A DNA stretch of 64,000 bases from DSNY01 sp964539745. Lineage in GTDB: Bacteria; Pseudomonadota; Gammaproteobacteria; Burkholderiales; Burkholderiaceae_F. The notes under the pieces were generated by a model. That model searched no databases. It worked only from the letters and a program-made list of their open reading frames with translations, and was not told where the DNA came from. The stretch covers positions 81,259-145,258 of the forward strand of contig CAZIJU010000001.1 in assembly GCA_964539745.1 (NCBI GenBank), read 5' to 3'. Below, one piece after another: positions 35,626-44,783 of this stretch (position 1 is its first letter; each line of letters starts with the position of its first letter). The translations under genes were made by a program, and so were the position numbers.

Positions 35626-36527
35626 AGCCCCACGACCTCACGGACTTTCTGCTGCTCGCCGCGTTGTGGGGCGCGAGCTTCCTGTTCATGCGCGTGGCGG
35701 CGCCCGCGTTCGGTCCGTTCGCGCTGGTCGAGGTGCGCGTGGCGATCGCGGCGGCCTTTCTGCTGCCGCTGCTCGCATGGCGCGGCGGCCTGGCCGCGCT
35801 GCGCGCACGTGCGCCGACGCTCGCCGTCGTCGGCGTGCTGAACTCGGCGGTCCCGTTCGTGCTGTTCACGTATTCGACGCTGACGATCACGGCCGGCTTC
35901 GCGTCGATCCTCAACGCCACCGTGCCGATGTGGGCCGCGCTTTTCGCGTGGCTTTGGCTGCGCGAGCGGATTCGCGCCGCGCAATGGCTGGGGCTGGCGA
36001 TCGGACTGGCGGGCGTCGTGCTGCTCGTGTGGGGAAGGATCGATCTGCGGCCCGGCGGCACGCGGTGGTCGGCCACGCTGGCCATCGCCGCGGCGCTGCT
36101 CGCTTCGCTGTCATACGGCGTCGCCGCCAACTACGCGAAGCGCCGCCTCGCCGGCATCGACACGCTCGCGGTCGCCACCGGCAGCCAGATCGCCGCCACA
36201 CTTGCGCTCGCGCCCTTCGCGCTGGCGACATGGCCCGCCGCGCCGATCGGCGCGAGCGACTGGGCCGCCGCGATCGCACTCGGTGTGGCATGCACCGGGC
36301 TTGCCTACATCCTGTACTTCCGGCTGATCGATCGCGTCGGCGCGATGCGCGCAGCGTCCGTCACCTTCCTGATCCCGCTGTTCGGCGTGTTGTGGGGCGC
36401 GGTGTTCCTGAGCGAAGCGATCACCGCGCAGATGGCGGCCGGCGGCGCGCTGATCCTCGCGGGCACCGCGCTCGCCCTCGGGTTCTTCGGCGCACCGCGC
36501 GCGGCCGCTACCGCCGCTGCCCGGTGA
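35622..36527 (+). CDS. EamA/DMT superfamily transporter
   Basis: 301 residues with ten hydrophobic helices in two EamA repeats (first from LTDFLLLAALWGASFLFMRVAAPAFGPFALVEVRV; second from LAIAAALLASLSYGVAANYAKRRL). Such proteins export amino acids or metabolites; substrate unknown. ATGA overlap with DUF1203 and a 20-base tail-to-tail overlap with the convergent M3 peptidase gene. Confidence 0.92.
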   Translation: MKPHDLTDFLLLAALWGASFLFMRVAAPAFGPFALVEVRVAIAAAFLLPLLAWRGGLAALRARAPTLAVVGVLNSAVPFVLFTYSTLTITAGFASILNATVPMWAALFAWLWLRERIRAAQWLGLAIGLAGVVLLVWGRIDLRPGGTRWSATLAIAAALLASLSYGVAANYAKRRLAGIDTLAVATGSQIAATLALAPFALATWPAAPIGASDWAAAIALGVACTGLAYILYFRLIDRVGAMRAASVTFLIPLFGVLWGAVFLSEAITAQMAAGGALILAGTALALGFFGAPRAAATAAAR

Positions 36528-38496
36528 TCTCCGCGTAGAACGCTTCGCTCGAAGGCGCGCGACCGAGGAACGCTTCGACCAGCGCGTGGGGCGGCTTTTC
36601 TCCGCCGGCCGCGAGGATCGTCTTGCGGTAGCGGCGCCCGGCGTCCGGGTTCAGCAGCTTGCCGCCGAAGCCCGACAGCATGTCGAGCGCGAGCACCTCG
36701 GACCACATGTAGCCGTAGTAGCCCGCCGCGTAACCGCCGACGAGGTGTCCGAAACTGGCCGGCAGCATCGTGCCTTCGACGTGGCCGAGCCTGGACGCGC
36801 GCTCGACCTCGATCCAGGTCGCGAGCGCCGGTTTGGGTGCGCCCGTGTGAAGCCGCATGTCGTACGCGGCGTACTGCCACTGCCGCGCATAGCGGATGCC
36901 GTTGCCGAAACGGCGCGCCGCGCGCAACCGCTCGACCTGCTCCTTCGACAGTCGCGGGCATTCCGGGCAGAGCTTCGCGAACAGCGCGAGCGGCTCCTCG
37001 CGGCGCGCCCACTCCTCGAACATCTGCGAAGGCCCCTCGACGAAGTCGCGCTTGACCGAGGTGCCGCCGAGGTCCGCGTAGCGCGTCTCCGACAGCACGC
37101 CGTGCAGCACGTGGCCGAACTCGTGCAGCAGCGTTTCGAGTTCGTCGTGGTTCAGGCCGCGGCGGTCGAAGTTGGTGACCAGCACCGAAATCGGCGTGCG
37201 CTGCGCGAGCGTCGAGGCCGCGCGCACCGTGAAGGCGGCCGCGTGGTTGTACTTGCCTTCGCGCGGATAGAGGTCGAGGTAGACGCCGCCGATAAACGCG
37301 CCGGGTTTGCCGTGGGCGCCGGCCTCGCGAACGTCGAAATAGCGCACGTCCGGGTGCCAGCGCGGCACCTCGCGCTCGACGAAGCGGATGCCGTACAGCG
37401 TCTCGGCGAGCGCGCGCGCATAACGGATGCTCACCTCGGTCGGGAAGTACGCGCGCAGCGCCTCCTGGTCGACGTTGAAACGGCTGCGCCGCACGCGCTC
37501 CTGATGGAACGCGACGTCCCAGCGATTGAGCTTCACCTCCGCGAGCGGCGCACCGAGCAGCGCGGCCTTGTCGGCGCGCAGCGCCTCCAGCTCGCGCGCC
37601 TCGATTTCGTCGACCGCCTTCTTCACGCTCGCGAGGAAGTCGTTCACCGCGGCCGGCGTCCGCGCCATGCGCCGGCGCAGCGCGAAAGTCGCGTAGTCCG
37701 GCAGTCCGTAGAGCTGCGCCAGTTCGTGCCGCAGCTGAAGCACGCGGTCGAGCAGCTCGAGGTTGGCCGCACCGCCTTCCTGCAGCTTGGCCGTCCAGAC
37801 GCGGCGGCGCGCGTCCTCGCTGACCGCATTTTCCAGGAAGGGCAGATAGGTCGGATAGTCGAGCGTCACGATCAACCGGCCCTGCTCATCGCGCGTGCGA
37901 GCGTCGATCCACGACTGCGGCATGCCTTGCGCCTCTTCCGGCGCGATTGCGACGCTGGTCCGGCTTTCGTTGACGTTCTTCTGGTACTTCAGCGCGAGGC
38001 TTTCGATTTCGTCGCGCAGCGCCTTGGCGCGGGCGCGCAAGCCCTGCGGCAGCGCCACGCCGCTGTCCTCGAAGGCGTCGAGCAGTTCGTTGCGGTAGAC
38101 CTTGTCGACCAAATCGCGCGGCGCGAGCGCCTTGACGCGTGCATGCAGCGCCTCGCTCTGGAACAGCTCCGTCTCGTACGGAATGAGCTTCTCGACGCAG
38201 CGCTGCGCCGCGTCGCGCGTGCCCCGATCCGGGTGGACGTTGGCGAGCAGGTAAACCGGATTGACGAAGTCGCCGAAGGCGATCGACAGGCGGTTCCATT
38301 CGGCGAGGATTCGACCCGCGCCGCGGGTGCGCTCCATCACCGCCTTCTGCGCGCGTAGCTTTGCGAGCTCGCCGTCGCAGCGCGCGTCGATCGTCGCGGC
38401 GTCGAGCACCGGAACGAGCGGGCGCGCCGGCTCCGCTGCCGCGTCGAGCGCGCCGGCCAGCGCCAGCGCCGCAGCCAGGCCCGTCAGCGTCTTCAT
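36508..38496 (-). CDS. M3 family metallopeptidase (thimet oligopeptidase-like), exported
   Basis: 662 residues from the ATG at complement 38496 with GGGGAG eight bases upstream. A signal peptide (about 1-22: MKTLTGLAAALALAGALDAAA) distinguishes it from cytosolic oligopeptidase A. The zinc motif is HEFGH (H458, E459, H462) in LETLLHEFGHVLHGVLSETRYADLGGTSVKRDFVEGPSQMFEEWA, with the third ligand Glu downstream. The C-terminus has YAAGYYGYMWSEVLALDMLSGF. It would cleave short peptides in the periplasm. Its last 20 bases overlap the 3' end of the convergent transporter gene. Confidence 0.95.
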   Translation of the reverse strand: MKTLTGLAAALALAGALDAAAEPARPLVPVLDAATIDARCDGELAKLRAQKAVMERTRGAGRILAEWNRLSIAFGDFVNPVYLLANVHPDRGTRDAAQRCVEKLIPYETELFQSEALHARVKALAPRDLVDKVYRNELLDAFEDSGVALPQGLRARAKALRDEIESLALKYQKNVNESRTSVAIAPEEAQGMPQSWIDARTRDEQGRLIVTLDYPTYLPFLENAVSEDARRRVWTAKLQEGGAANLELLDRVLQLRHELAQLYGLPDYATFALRRRMARTPAAVNDFLASVKKAVDEIEARELEALRADKAALLGAPLAEVKLNRWDVAFHQERVRRSRFNVDQEALRAYFPTEVSIRYARALAETLYGIRFVEREVPRWHPDVRYFDVREAGAHGKPGAFIGGVYLDLYPREGKYNHAAAFTVRAASTLAQRTPISVLVTNFDRRGLNHDELETLLHEFGHVLHGVLSETRYADLGGTSVKRDFVEGPSQMFEEWARREEPLALFAKLCPECPRLSKEQVERLRAARRFGNGIRYARQWQYAAYDMRLHTGAPKPALATWIEVERASRLGHVEGTMLPASFGHLVGGYAAGYYGYMWSEVLALDMLSGFGGKLLNPDAGRRYRKTILAAGGEKPPHALVEAFLGRAPSSEAFYAEITGQRR

Positions 38497-38516
38497 TCGC
38501 AGCTCCCCGAAGTATT

Positions 38517-38710
38517 GAGCGTTACGAATCCTCGCGACACGGCCAAGCGTCGAGCGCGCGCAGCCCCCGTGGTCATTCCGAGCCGGAGGCGAGGAATCTC
38601 CGCCGCCCGCAACGCCGAGATCCCTCGCGCTGCTCGGGATGACGGAACCGGCGCGCGCAAGGGCAAAACGAACTCGCACAGTGACGGTGTCACGAGATTG
38701 GGAAATCCTC
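38517..38710. mobile_element. Minimal copy of the inverted-end element (element E)
   Basis: 194 bases: left end GAGCGTTACGAATC then CTCGCGACAC; right end, reverse-complemented, GAGGATTTCCCAATC then TCGTGACACC. One palindromic unit lies inside (38572-38643: GTCATTCCGAGCC ... GAGATCCCTCGCGC ... CGGGATGAC), here in inverted orientation compared with the others. This is the smallest complete copy and best defines the element. It fills most of the 317 bases before the adenosyltransferase gene; 38711-38813 has nothing recognisable. Confidence 0.65.
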
Positions 38711-38813
38711 AACAAAACGTCGCGCAGTGTAGGCAGCTACTGGCGCGGCCTCGACCGGCGCGCGACGAAGCGGCGCCGCGGCCGACGGACCGTGCGCTGC
38801 GGCGACCGAATCG

Positions 38814-39365
38814 CTACTGATTCTTCCGCTGCTGCCACTGCACGTCGCTGCCGCCGGCGTGACGGTTGAGCACGCGCGCGAGCACGAACAGCAGGTCGGA
38901 CAGCCGGTTGACGTACTGGCGCGGCGCTTCGTTGACGGCCTCCTGCGCCGCCAGCGCGACGATCGCGCGCTCGGCGCGGCGGCACACCGTGCGGCAGACG
39001 TGCGCGATCGCCGCGGCGCGCGAGCCGCCCGGCAGGATGAATTCCTCGAGCCGCGGAAGCGTCGCGTTGTAGTGCTCGAGCCGCTCGTCCAGCCGGGCGA
39101 CCTGCACGTCCTTCAGCATCGTGTAGCCGGGGATGCACAGCTCGCCGCCGAGGTCGAAGAGGTCGTGCTGGATGTCGAGCAGATCGGCGCGCACCTCGTC
39201 GGGCAGCGCCTCGGCCGCCAGCAGGCCGATGACCGAGTTCAGCTCGGCGACCTCGCCGATCGCCTGGATGCGCAGCGCATCCTTGCGCGTGCGCGTGCCG
39301 TCGCCGAGTCCGGTGGTGCCGTCGTCGCCGGTGCGCGTGGCGATCTTCGACAGACGCTTGCCCAT
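38814..39365 (-). CDS. ATP:cob(I)alamin adenosyltransferase, PduO type
   Basis: 183 residues. The N-terminal ATP-binding segment SKIATRTGDDGTTGLGDGTRTRKD and the C-terminal CRTVCRRAERAIVAL and YVNRLSDLLFVLARVLNRHAGG are diagnostic of the PduO/MMAB family. It makes adenosylcobalamin from cob(I)alamin and ATP. A 42-base intergenic region separates it from the divergent FAD oxidase gene. No cobalamin riboswitch was recognised upstream. Confidence 0.95.
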   Translation of the reverse strand: MGKRLSKIATRTGDDGTTGLGDGTRTRKDALRIQAIGEVAELNSVIGLLAAEALPDEVRADLLDIQHDLFDLGGELCIPGYTMLKDVQVARLDERLEHYNATLPRLEEFILPGGSRAAAIAHVCRTVCRRAERAIVALAAQEAVNEAPRQYVNRLSDLLFVLARVLNRHAGGSDVQWQQRKNQ

Positions 39366-39407
39366 GGGTGCTGTCCTACAATCGTTTCGCTTCGAAGGGG
39401 GTGGATT

Positions 39408-40820
39408 ATGAACGCACCGACCTTGACGACCGCGCTGCGCAGGCCGCTGCCGACCGCGTTCCTGACCGCCTTGCAGGCGCGCTTCGGCGAACGCTGTTCC
39501 ACCGCAGCCGCAGTGCGCGAGCACCACGGCCGCGACGAGTCGCCTTTTCCGCCGGTGCCGCCCGACGTGGTCGTCTTCGCGCAGTCGACCGAGGACGTCG
39601 CCGCGCTCGTCAAACTGTGCGCGGACTGGCGCGTGCCGGTCATCGCCTTCGGCGTCGGCTCGTCGCTCGAAGGCCATCTGCTCGCCGTCGCCGGCGGCGT
39701 CTGCGTGGATCTGTCGCAGATGAACAAGGTGCTCGCGGTCAATCCGGAGGATCTGACCGTCACCGTGCAGGCGGGCGTCACGCGCAAGCAGTTGAACGAC
39801 GAGATCAAGCACACCGGCTTCTTCTTTCCGATCGATCCGGGCGCGGACGCGACGATCGGCGGCATGGTCGCCACGCGCGCGTCCGGTACGAACGCGGTGC
39901 GCTACGGCACGATGCGCGAGAACGTTCTCGCGCTGACCGTCGTCACCGCCGAAGGCAAGGTGATCCACACGTCGCGCCGCGCGAAGAAGTCGAGCGCCGG
40001 CTACGACCTGACGCGGCTGTTCGTCGGCTCCGAAGGAACGCTCGGCATCGTCACCGAGATCACACTGAAGGTCTACCCGCAGCCGGAGGCGATCTCCGCG
40101 GCGACCTGCTCGTTCCCGTCGGTCGACGCCGCGGTCAGGACGACGATCGCGACGATCCAACTGGGCATTCCGATCGCGCGCTGCGAGCTGCTCGACGCGC
40201 TGACGGTGAAAGCGGTCAACGCGCACAGCAGGCTCGGCCTGCCCGAGCTGCCGCTGCTGCTGTTCGAGTTCCACGGCTCCGCGACGAGTGCGGCCGAGCA
40301 GGCCGAAGCGGTGCAGCAGATCGCGCGCGAGCACGGCGGGCAGGACTTTCAGTGGGCGACGAAGGCCGAAGACCGCACGCGGCTGTGGACCGCGCGGCAC
40401 AACGCCTACTTCGCCTGCCTGCAACTGAAGCCCGGCGCACGCAGCTTCACGACCGACGTGTGCGTGCCGATCTCGCGGCTTGCGCAATGCATCGGCGAGA
40501 CGGTCGACGACCTGTCTGCAAGCTTCCTGCCGGCGCCGATCCTGGGCCACGTCGGCGACGGCAACTTCCATTGCGCGATCCTCGCCAACCCCGACGATCC
40601 GCGCGAGGTCGAAGAAGCCGAGCGGCTGAACCGGCGCATCGTCGCGCGCGCGCTCGCGATGGACGGCACCTGCACCGGCGAGCACGGCGTCGGCCTGCAC
40701 AAGATGGACTTTCTCGTCGACGAGCACGGCCCGGATGCGGTCGAGCTGATGGCGCGCGTCAAGCGCGCGTTCGATCCGCTGAACATTTTGAATCCGGGCA
40801 AGGTGGTGAGGCTGTCATGA
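39408..40820 (+). CDS. FAD-linked oxidase, D-lactate dehydrogenase (cytochrome) type
   Basis: 470 residues from the ATG at 39408, with a strong GAAGGGGGTGG upstream. The N-terminal FAD_binding_4 domain has VIAFGVGSSLEGHLLAVAGGV, PGADATIGGMVATRASGTNAVRYGTMRENVLALTVV and FVGSEGTLGIVTEITLKVYP. The C-terminal oxidase domain has GHVGDGNFHCAI and DGTCTGEHGVGLHKMDFL. This resembles LDHD/Dld enzymes that oxidise D-2-hydroxyacids and pass electrons to the respiratory chain. A glcDEF operon of the same superfamily and a cytochrome c gene lie within 2 kb. Confidence 0.9.
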   Translation: MNAPTLTTALRRPLPTAFLTALQARFGERCSTAAAVREHHGRDESPFPPVPPDVVVFAQSTEDVAALVKLCADWRVPVIAFGVGSSLEGHLLAVAGGVCVDLSQMNKVLAVNPEDLTVTVQAGVTRKQLNDEIKHTGFFFPIDPGADATIGGMVATRASGTNAVRYGTMRENVLALTVVTAEGKVIHTSRRAKKSSAGYDLTRLFVGSEGTLGIVTEITLKVYPQPEAISAATCSFPSVDAAVRTTIATIQLGIPIARCELLDALTVKAVNAHSRLGLPELPLLLFEFHGSATSAAEQAEAVQQIAREHGGQDFQWATKAEDRTRLWTARHNAYFACLQLKPGARSFTTDVCVPISRLAQCIGETVDDLSASFLPAPILGHVGDGNFHCAILANPDDPREVEEAERLNRRIVARALAMDGTCTGEHGVGLHKMDFLVDEHGPDAVELMARVKRAFDPLNILNPGKVVRLS

Positions 40821-40923
40821 AGGGCCGCTGCGCTTTCGGGTCGGCGCACCGGTTCGATTCGCGGAGCCGAACGCGTGCCCGCTGGATATACTGCCGACGA
40901 TCGGGCTGGCGGACGGCTGCGAC

Positions 40924-41508
40924 ATGGGCGTGATCGAAGAACTTCCCGCCGAACTGGGCGTGCAGCGGCATCGGCTGACGGTGGAGCAATACCACCGGAT
41001 GGCCGAGGCGGGCGTGCTCGCGCGCGACGCCCGCGTCGAGCTGATCGAGGGAGTGATCGTCGACATGGCACCGATCGGAAGCAAGCACGCGGCGGTGGTC
41101 AACAAGCTCAATCGTGCCCTGATCGCGGCGGTCGGCGCCCGCGCGATCGTGTCGGTCCAGAATCCGATCCGACTCGGCGATCGCTCCGAACCGCAACCGG
41201 ATCTCGCGCTGCTGCGTCCCCGCGAAGACTTCTACGCCCACACTCCGCCCACTGCAGCGGACACGCTGCTGGTCATCGAAGTCTCCCAGGCGACCGCCGC
41301 CTACGACCGCCAGGTCAAGGTACCGCTGTACGCGCAACACGGCGTGCCGGAGGTCTGGATCGTCGACCTCGATTTTTCGATCGTGCGCTTCTACCGCACG
41401 CGGCAGGCGGATCGCTACGTCGACATCAGCGCGACGGAAACGCCGGGTCCGACATCGGCGGTGATGCTGCCGGGCGTGACGATCGATCTGTCCGGACTGC
41501 TGCTGTAA
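40924..41508 (+). CDS. Uma2 family (DUF820) endonuclease-like protein
   Basis: 194 residues. ELIEGVIVDMAPIGSKHAAVVNKLNRAL, SEPQPDLALLRPRED and TLLVIEVSQATAAYDRQVKVPLYAQHGVPEVWIVDL show the PD-(D/E)XK nuclease fold of the Uma2 family, very abundant in cyanobacteria and sporadic elsewhere. Biological function is unknown. A -10-like TATACT lies about 30 bases upstream. It converges with the cytochrome c gene. Probably acquired horizontally, given the family's patchy distribution; that is inference. Confidence 0.9.
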   Translation: MGVIEELPAELGVQRHRLTVEQYHRMAEAGVLARDARVELIEGVIVDMAPIGSKHAAVVNKLNRALIAAVGARAIVSVQNPIRLGDRSEPQPDLALLRPREDFYAHTPPTAADTLLVIEVSQATAAYDRQVKVPLYAQHGVPEVWIVDLDFSIVRFYRTRQADRYVDISATETPGPTSAVMLPGVTIDLSGLLL

Positions 41509-41517
41509 TCCCGCGCC

Positions 41518-41901
41518 CTACCGTAGCGCCAACGCGCCCTCGCCGCGCAGCGCCGACAGCTTCGCCTGCGCGATGTACGCGGCGAGGTCGTCGAGATCCT
41601 TCGCCTTGAACACGCCGCGGTACTGCGCCTTGGCACCGACCGCGCCGGGCTGCGCACCGTCGATCGCCCGCTGGAGCACGCGCCGCACCGACGCCGCGTC
41701 GTCGGGCTTGCCGCCGCGGTTGCGGATCATCTCGCGCAGCGCGCCGATGTTCGCGTGACAGGCGACGCAGTTGCCGACCGGCTTGCCGGTGGCGCCGCGC
41801 GTGTTGGTGAACAGCGTCCGCCCGCGCACCGGATCCTGTGCGGCAGCCGGCACGAGCGTGAACAAGGCGCACGCCGCAAGCGCGGCAGCGGCGGTTCGCA
41901 T
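41518..41901 (-). CDS. Small exported c-type cytochrome
   Basis: 127 residues with GGAGG five bases before the ATG. A signal peptide (about 1-21, ending PAAA|QDP) and one haem-binding CVACH (C45, C48, H49) are clear. The C-terminal helix DLDDLAAYIAQAKL is that of class I cytochromes. The usual axial Met before it is absent: the region reads AVGAKAQYRGVFKAKD with no Met, and the only Met after the haem motif is M57. It is divergent from glcD by 123 bases and could take electrons from a hydroxyacid dehydrogenase, which is inference. Confidence 0.85.
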   Translation of the reverse strand: MRTAAAALAACALFTLVPAAAQDPVRGRTLFTNTRGATGKPVGNCVACHANIGALREMIRNRGGKPDDAASVRRVLQRAIDGAQPGAVGAKAQYRGVFKAKDLDDLAAYIAQAKLSALRGEGALALR

Positions 41902-42024
41902 GGCTTCCTCCGCTGAAGTTGCCGCGAATCTTACCGAGCGGAAGGAGTCCGCAACGCGCGGTCAAAGCTGCGTTGCCCGCGCGGCGCGGTCGAGCCGGAA
42001 GAGCTGTGCTAGCTTTCGTCCGCA

Positions 42025-43551
42025 ATGAACGACCCCGCCGAAGTCAAACAGCTCGCCGAGCGCCTTCCGCTCGAAGGCACGGGGCCGATCGACCCCGAGC
42101 GGCAGCGCAAGGTCGTCGCCGCGCTGCGCATCGCGCTGCCTGAGCACTGCGTGCTGTATCGCGAGGAGGACACCGCCGCGTACGAGTGCGACGGCCTGAC
42201 GCTGTACCGCCAGCTTCCGATGGTCGTCGTGCTGCCCGAGACAGAAGCGCAGGTCGTGCAGATCCTCAGAATCTGCCATTCGATGCAGGTGCCGGTCGTT
42301 CCGCGCGGCGCGGGCACGTCGCTGTCCGGCGGCGCGTTGCCGCACAACGCCGGCGTACTGATGTCGATGGCGAAGTTCAACCGCATCCTCGCGATCGATC
42401 CGCTCGCGCGCACCGCAGTCGTGCAGCCCGGCGTGCGCAATCTTGCGATCTCGGAGGCCGCCGCGCCGCACGGCCTGTACTACGCACCCGATCCGTCGAG
42501 CCAGATCGCCTGCACGATCGGCGGCAACATCGCCGAAAACGCCGGCGGCGTGCACTGCCTGAAGTACGGGCTGACGGTGCACAACGTGCTCGCGGTGCGC
42601 GGCGTGACGATCGAAGGCGAGGTCGTCGAGATCGGTTCGCGTGCGCTCGATGCGCCGGGCTTCGATCTGCTCGCGCTGGTGATCGGCTCCGAAGGCATGC
42701 TCGCGGTGGTCACCGAGGCGACGGTCAAGCTGGTGCCCAAACCGCAGTATGCGCAGGCGATCATGGCCTCGTTCGACGACATCGAGCGCGCCGGCGACGC
42801 GGTCGCTGCGGTGATCGCCGCAGGCATCATCCCGGCGGGCATGGAGATGATGGACAAACCGGCGGTCGGCGCCGTCGAACCCTTCGTACGCGCCGGCTAC
42901 GACACGAGCGCCGCGGCGATCCTGCTGGTCGAATCCGACGGCACGCCCGAAGAAGTGGCCGAGGAAATCGAGCGCATGAAGGCGGTGCTTTCGAAAAGCG
43001 GCGCCACGCAGTTGAAGGTCTCCGCGAGCGAAGCCGAGCGGTTGCGCTTCTGGGCCGGCCGCAAGGCGGCGTTCCCCGCGGTCGGCCGCATCTCGCCCGA
43101 CTACTACTGCATGGACGGCACGATCCCGCGCAAGCGGCTCGGCGAGGTGCTGAAGGCGATCCAGCGGATGGAGCAGACCTACGGCCTGCGCTGCGCGAAC
43201 GTGTTCCACGCCGGCGACGGCAACCTGCATCCGCTGATCATGTTCGACGCGAACGACCCGGATTCGGTCGCGCGCGCCGAGGCGTTCGGCTTCGACATCC
43301 TCGAGCTGTCCGTCGCGGTCGGCGGCACGGTGACCGGCGAGCACGGCGTGGGTGTGGAAAAGATCAACCAGATGTGCAAGCAGTTCGACCGCGCCACGCT
43401 GGAAGCCTTCTTCGCGGTCAAGCGCGCATTCGATCCGCCGGGACTGCTCAACCCCGGCAAAGCGATCCCCACGCTCGCGCGCTGCGCCGAGTACAGCAAG
43501 ATGCACGTGCACGGCGGGGAATTGAGGTTTCCGGAGATTCCGAGGTTCTGA
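42025..43551 (+). CDS. glcD: Glycolate oxidase subunit GlcD
   Basis: 508 residues. FAD_binding_4 features are VPVVPRGAGTSLSGGALPHNAGVLMSMAKFNRIL, PDPSSQIACTIGGNIAENAGGVHCLKYGLT and VIGSEGMLAVVTEATVKLVPKP. The C-terminal domain has FHAGDGNLHPLIMFDANDP and GGTVTGEHGVGVEKINQMC. It is the FAD catalytic subunit of the membrane-associated glycolate dehydrogenase, oxidising glycolate to glyoxylate. It is followed by glcE and glcF. Confidence 0.95.
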   Translation: MNDPAEVKQLAERLPLEGTGPIDPERQRKVVAALRIALPEHCVLYREEDTAAYECDGLTLYRQLPMVVVLPETEAQVVQILRICHSMQVPVVPRGAGTSLSGGALPHNAGVLMSMAKFNRILAIDPLARTAVVQPGVRNLAISEAAAPHGLYYAPDPSSQIACTIGGNIAENAGGVHCLKYGLTVHNVLAVRGVTIEGEVVEIGSRALDAPGFDLLALVIGSEGMLAVVTEATVKLVPKPQYAQAIMASFDDIERAGDAVAAVIAAGIIPAGMEMMDKPAVGAVEPFVRAGYDTSAAAILLVESDGTPEEVAEEIERMKAVLSKSGATQLKVSASEAERLRFWAGRKAAFPAVGRISPDYYCMDGTIPRKRLGEVLKAIQRMEQTYGLRCANVFHAGDGNLHPLIMFDANDPDSVARAEAFGFDILELSVAVGGTVTGEHGVGVEKINQMCKQFDRATLEAFFAVKRAFDPPGLLNPGKAIPTLARCAEYSKMHVHGGELRFPEIPRF

Positions 43552-43610
43552 GGCCGTGCGCGCGACCGCCTGGCACCGCGAGTGCAGCGTGTGCGTCGTC
43601 CCCCCTGAGG

Positions 43611-43651
43611 CGGGGACCCGGCGACTTCGCTTCCAAGACACCGGGTCCCCG
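43611..43651. repeat. Perfect 11-bp inverted repeat between glcD and glcE
   Basis: CGGGGACCCGG (43611-43621) and CCGGGTCCCCG (43641-43651) enclose a 19-base loop. The 153-base spacer is otherwise featureless. No T-run follows, so it is more likely a repetitive palindrome or an RNA-stability element tuning the glcD/glcE ratio than a strong terminator. Confidence 0.65.
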
Positions 43652-43704
43652 CTGGAGCCTGCCCTCGACCGCGATCGACGGCGGCAACGACAAGTCGCGC
43701 CCCG

Positions 43705-44781
43705 ATGAGCCCCGCTTTGGCCGAACTGATCGAGCGCATCCGCGCGGCGACAGCGTCGAAGCAGCCGCTGCAGATCCGCGCCGGCGGCACCAAGGACTTC
43801 TACGGCAACCCGTCGCGCGGCGACGTGCTCGATCCACGCGGCTACGGCGGCGCCGGCGACGGCATCGTCGCTTACGAACCGACGGAACTCGTGATCACGG
43901 TTCGCTGCGGCATGCCGCTGGCGCAGCTCGAAGCCGAACTCGACCGCAAGGGCCAGATGCTCGCGTTCGAGCCGCCGCACTTCGGCGCGGCAGCGACGGT
44001 CGGCGGCTGCGTGGCCGCGGGACTGTCGGGGCCGCGCCGCGCGACGGCCGGCGCGGTGCGCGACTTCGTCCTCGGTGCGAAGCTCGTCGACGGCCGCGGC
44101 AACCTGTTGTCCTTCGGCGGCACGGTGATGAAGAACGTCGCCGGCTACGACGTCGCGCGGGCACTCGCCGGTTCGCTCGGCACGCTCGGCTTGATCGCTG
44201 AAGTGTCGTTGAAAGTGCTGCCGAAGCCGGTGGCCGAGGACACGCTGCGTTTCGAATTCGACGAGCCGACCGCGCTGCGCAAGCTGAACGAATGGGCGGG
44301 CCAGCCGCTGCCGATCTCGGCGACTGCGTGGCACGCGGGCCGGCTGCACGTGCGGTTGTCGGGCGCGCAGGCGGCGATCCGCTCGGCGCGCGAACGCATC
44401 GGCGGCGAGCGCATCGACGAGGCGCTCGCCGCGAGCTTCTGGCGCGGCATCCGCGAGCACACCGAAGCGTTCTTCGTGTTCAACGCGCCGCTGTGGCGCC
44501 TGTCGGTGCCTTCGACCGCCGAGCCGCTTGCGCTGCCCGGCGAGCAGTTGATCGAATGGGGCGGCGCGCTGCGCTGGCTGCGATCGACCGCACCGGCCTC
44601 GACGATCCGCGCGCGCGCGGCCGCGCTCGGCGGACACGCCACGCTGTTTCGCGGCGGCGACCGGCTCGGCGGCGTGTTCCATCCGCTCGAACCGGCGATC
44701 GCGAGGATCCACCAGCGGCTGAAAGCCGAGTTCGACCCGGCCGGCATCTTCAACCCGGGGCGCATGTACGCGCACTTTTAG
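43705..44781 (+). CDS. glcE: Glycolate oxidase subunit GlcE
   Basis: 358 residues, shorter than GlcD, with only the FAD-binding half well conserved (QIRAGGTKDFYGN, LAFEPPHFGAAATVGGCVAAGLSGPRRATAGAVRDFVLGAKLVDGRG, SFGGTVMKNVAGYDVARALAGSLGTLGLIAEVSLKVLPKP). This is the usual GlcE architecture. It ends two bases before the glcF start and is essential to the three-subunit enzyme in characterised systems. Confidence 0.94.
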   Translation: MSPALAELIERIRAATASKQPLQIRAGGTKDFYGNPSRGDVLDPRGYGGAGDGIVAYEPTELVITVRCGMPLAQLEAELDRKGQMLAFEPPHFGAAATVGGCVAAGLSGPRRATAGAVRDFVLGAKLVDGRGNLLSFGGTVMKNVAGYDVARALAGSLGTLGLIAEVSLKVLPKPVAEDTLRFEFDEPTALRKLNEWAGQPLPISATAWHAGRLHVRLSGAQAAIRSARERIGGERIDEALAASFWRGIREHTEAFFVFNAPLWRLSVPSTAEPLALPGEQLIEWGGALRWLRSTAPASTIRARAAALGGHATLFRGGDRLGGVFHPLEPAIARIHQRLKAEFDPAGIFNPGRMYAHF

Positions 44782-44783
44782 CC

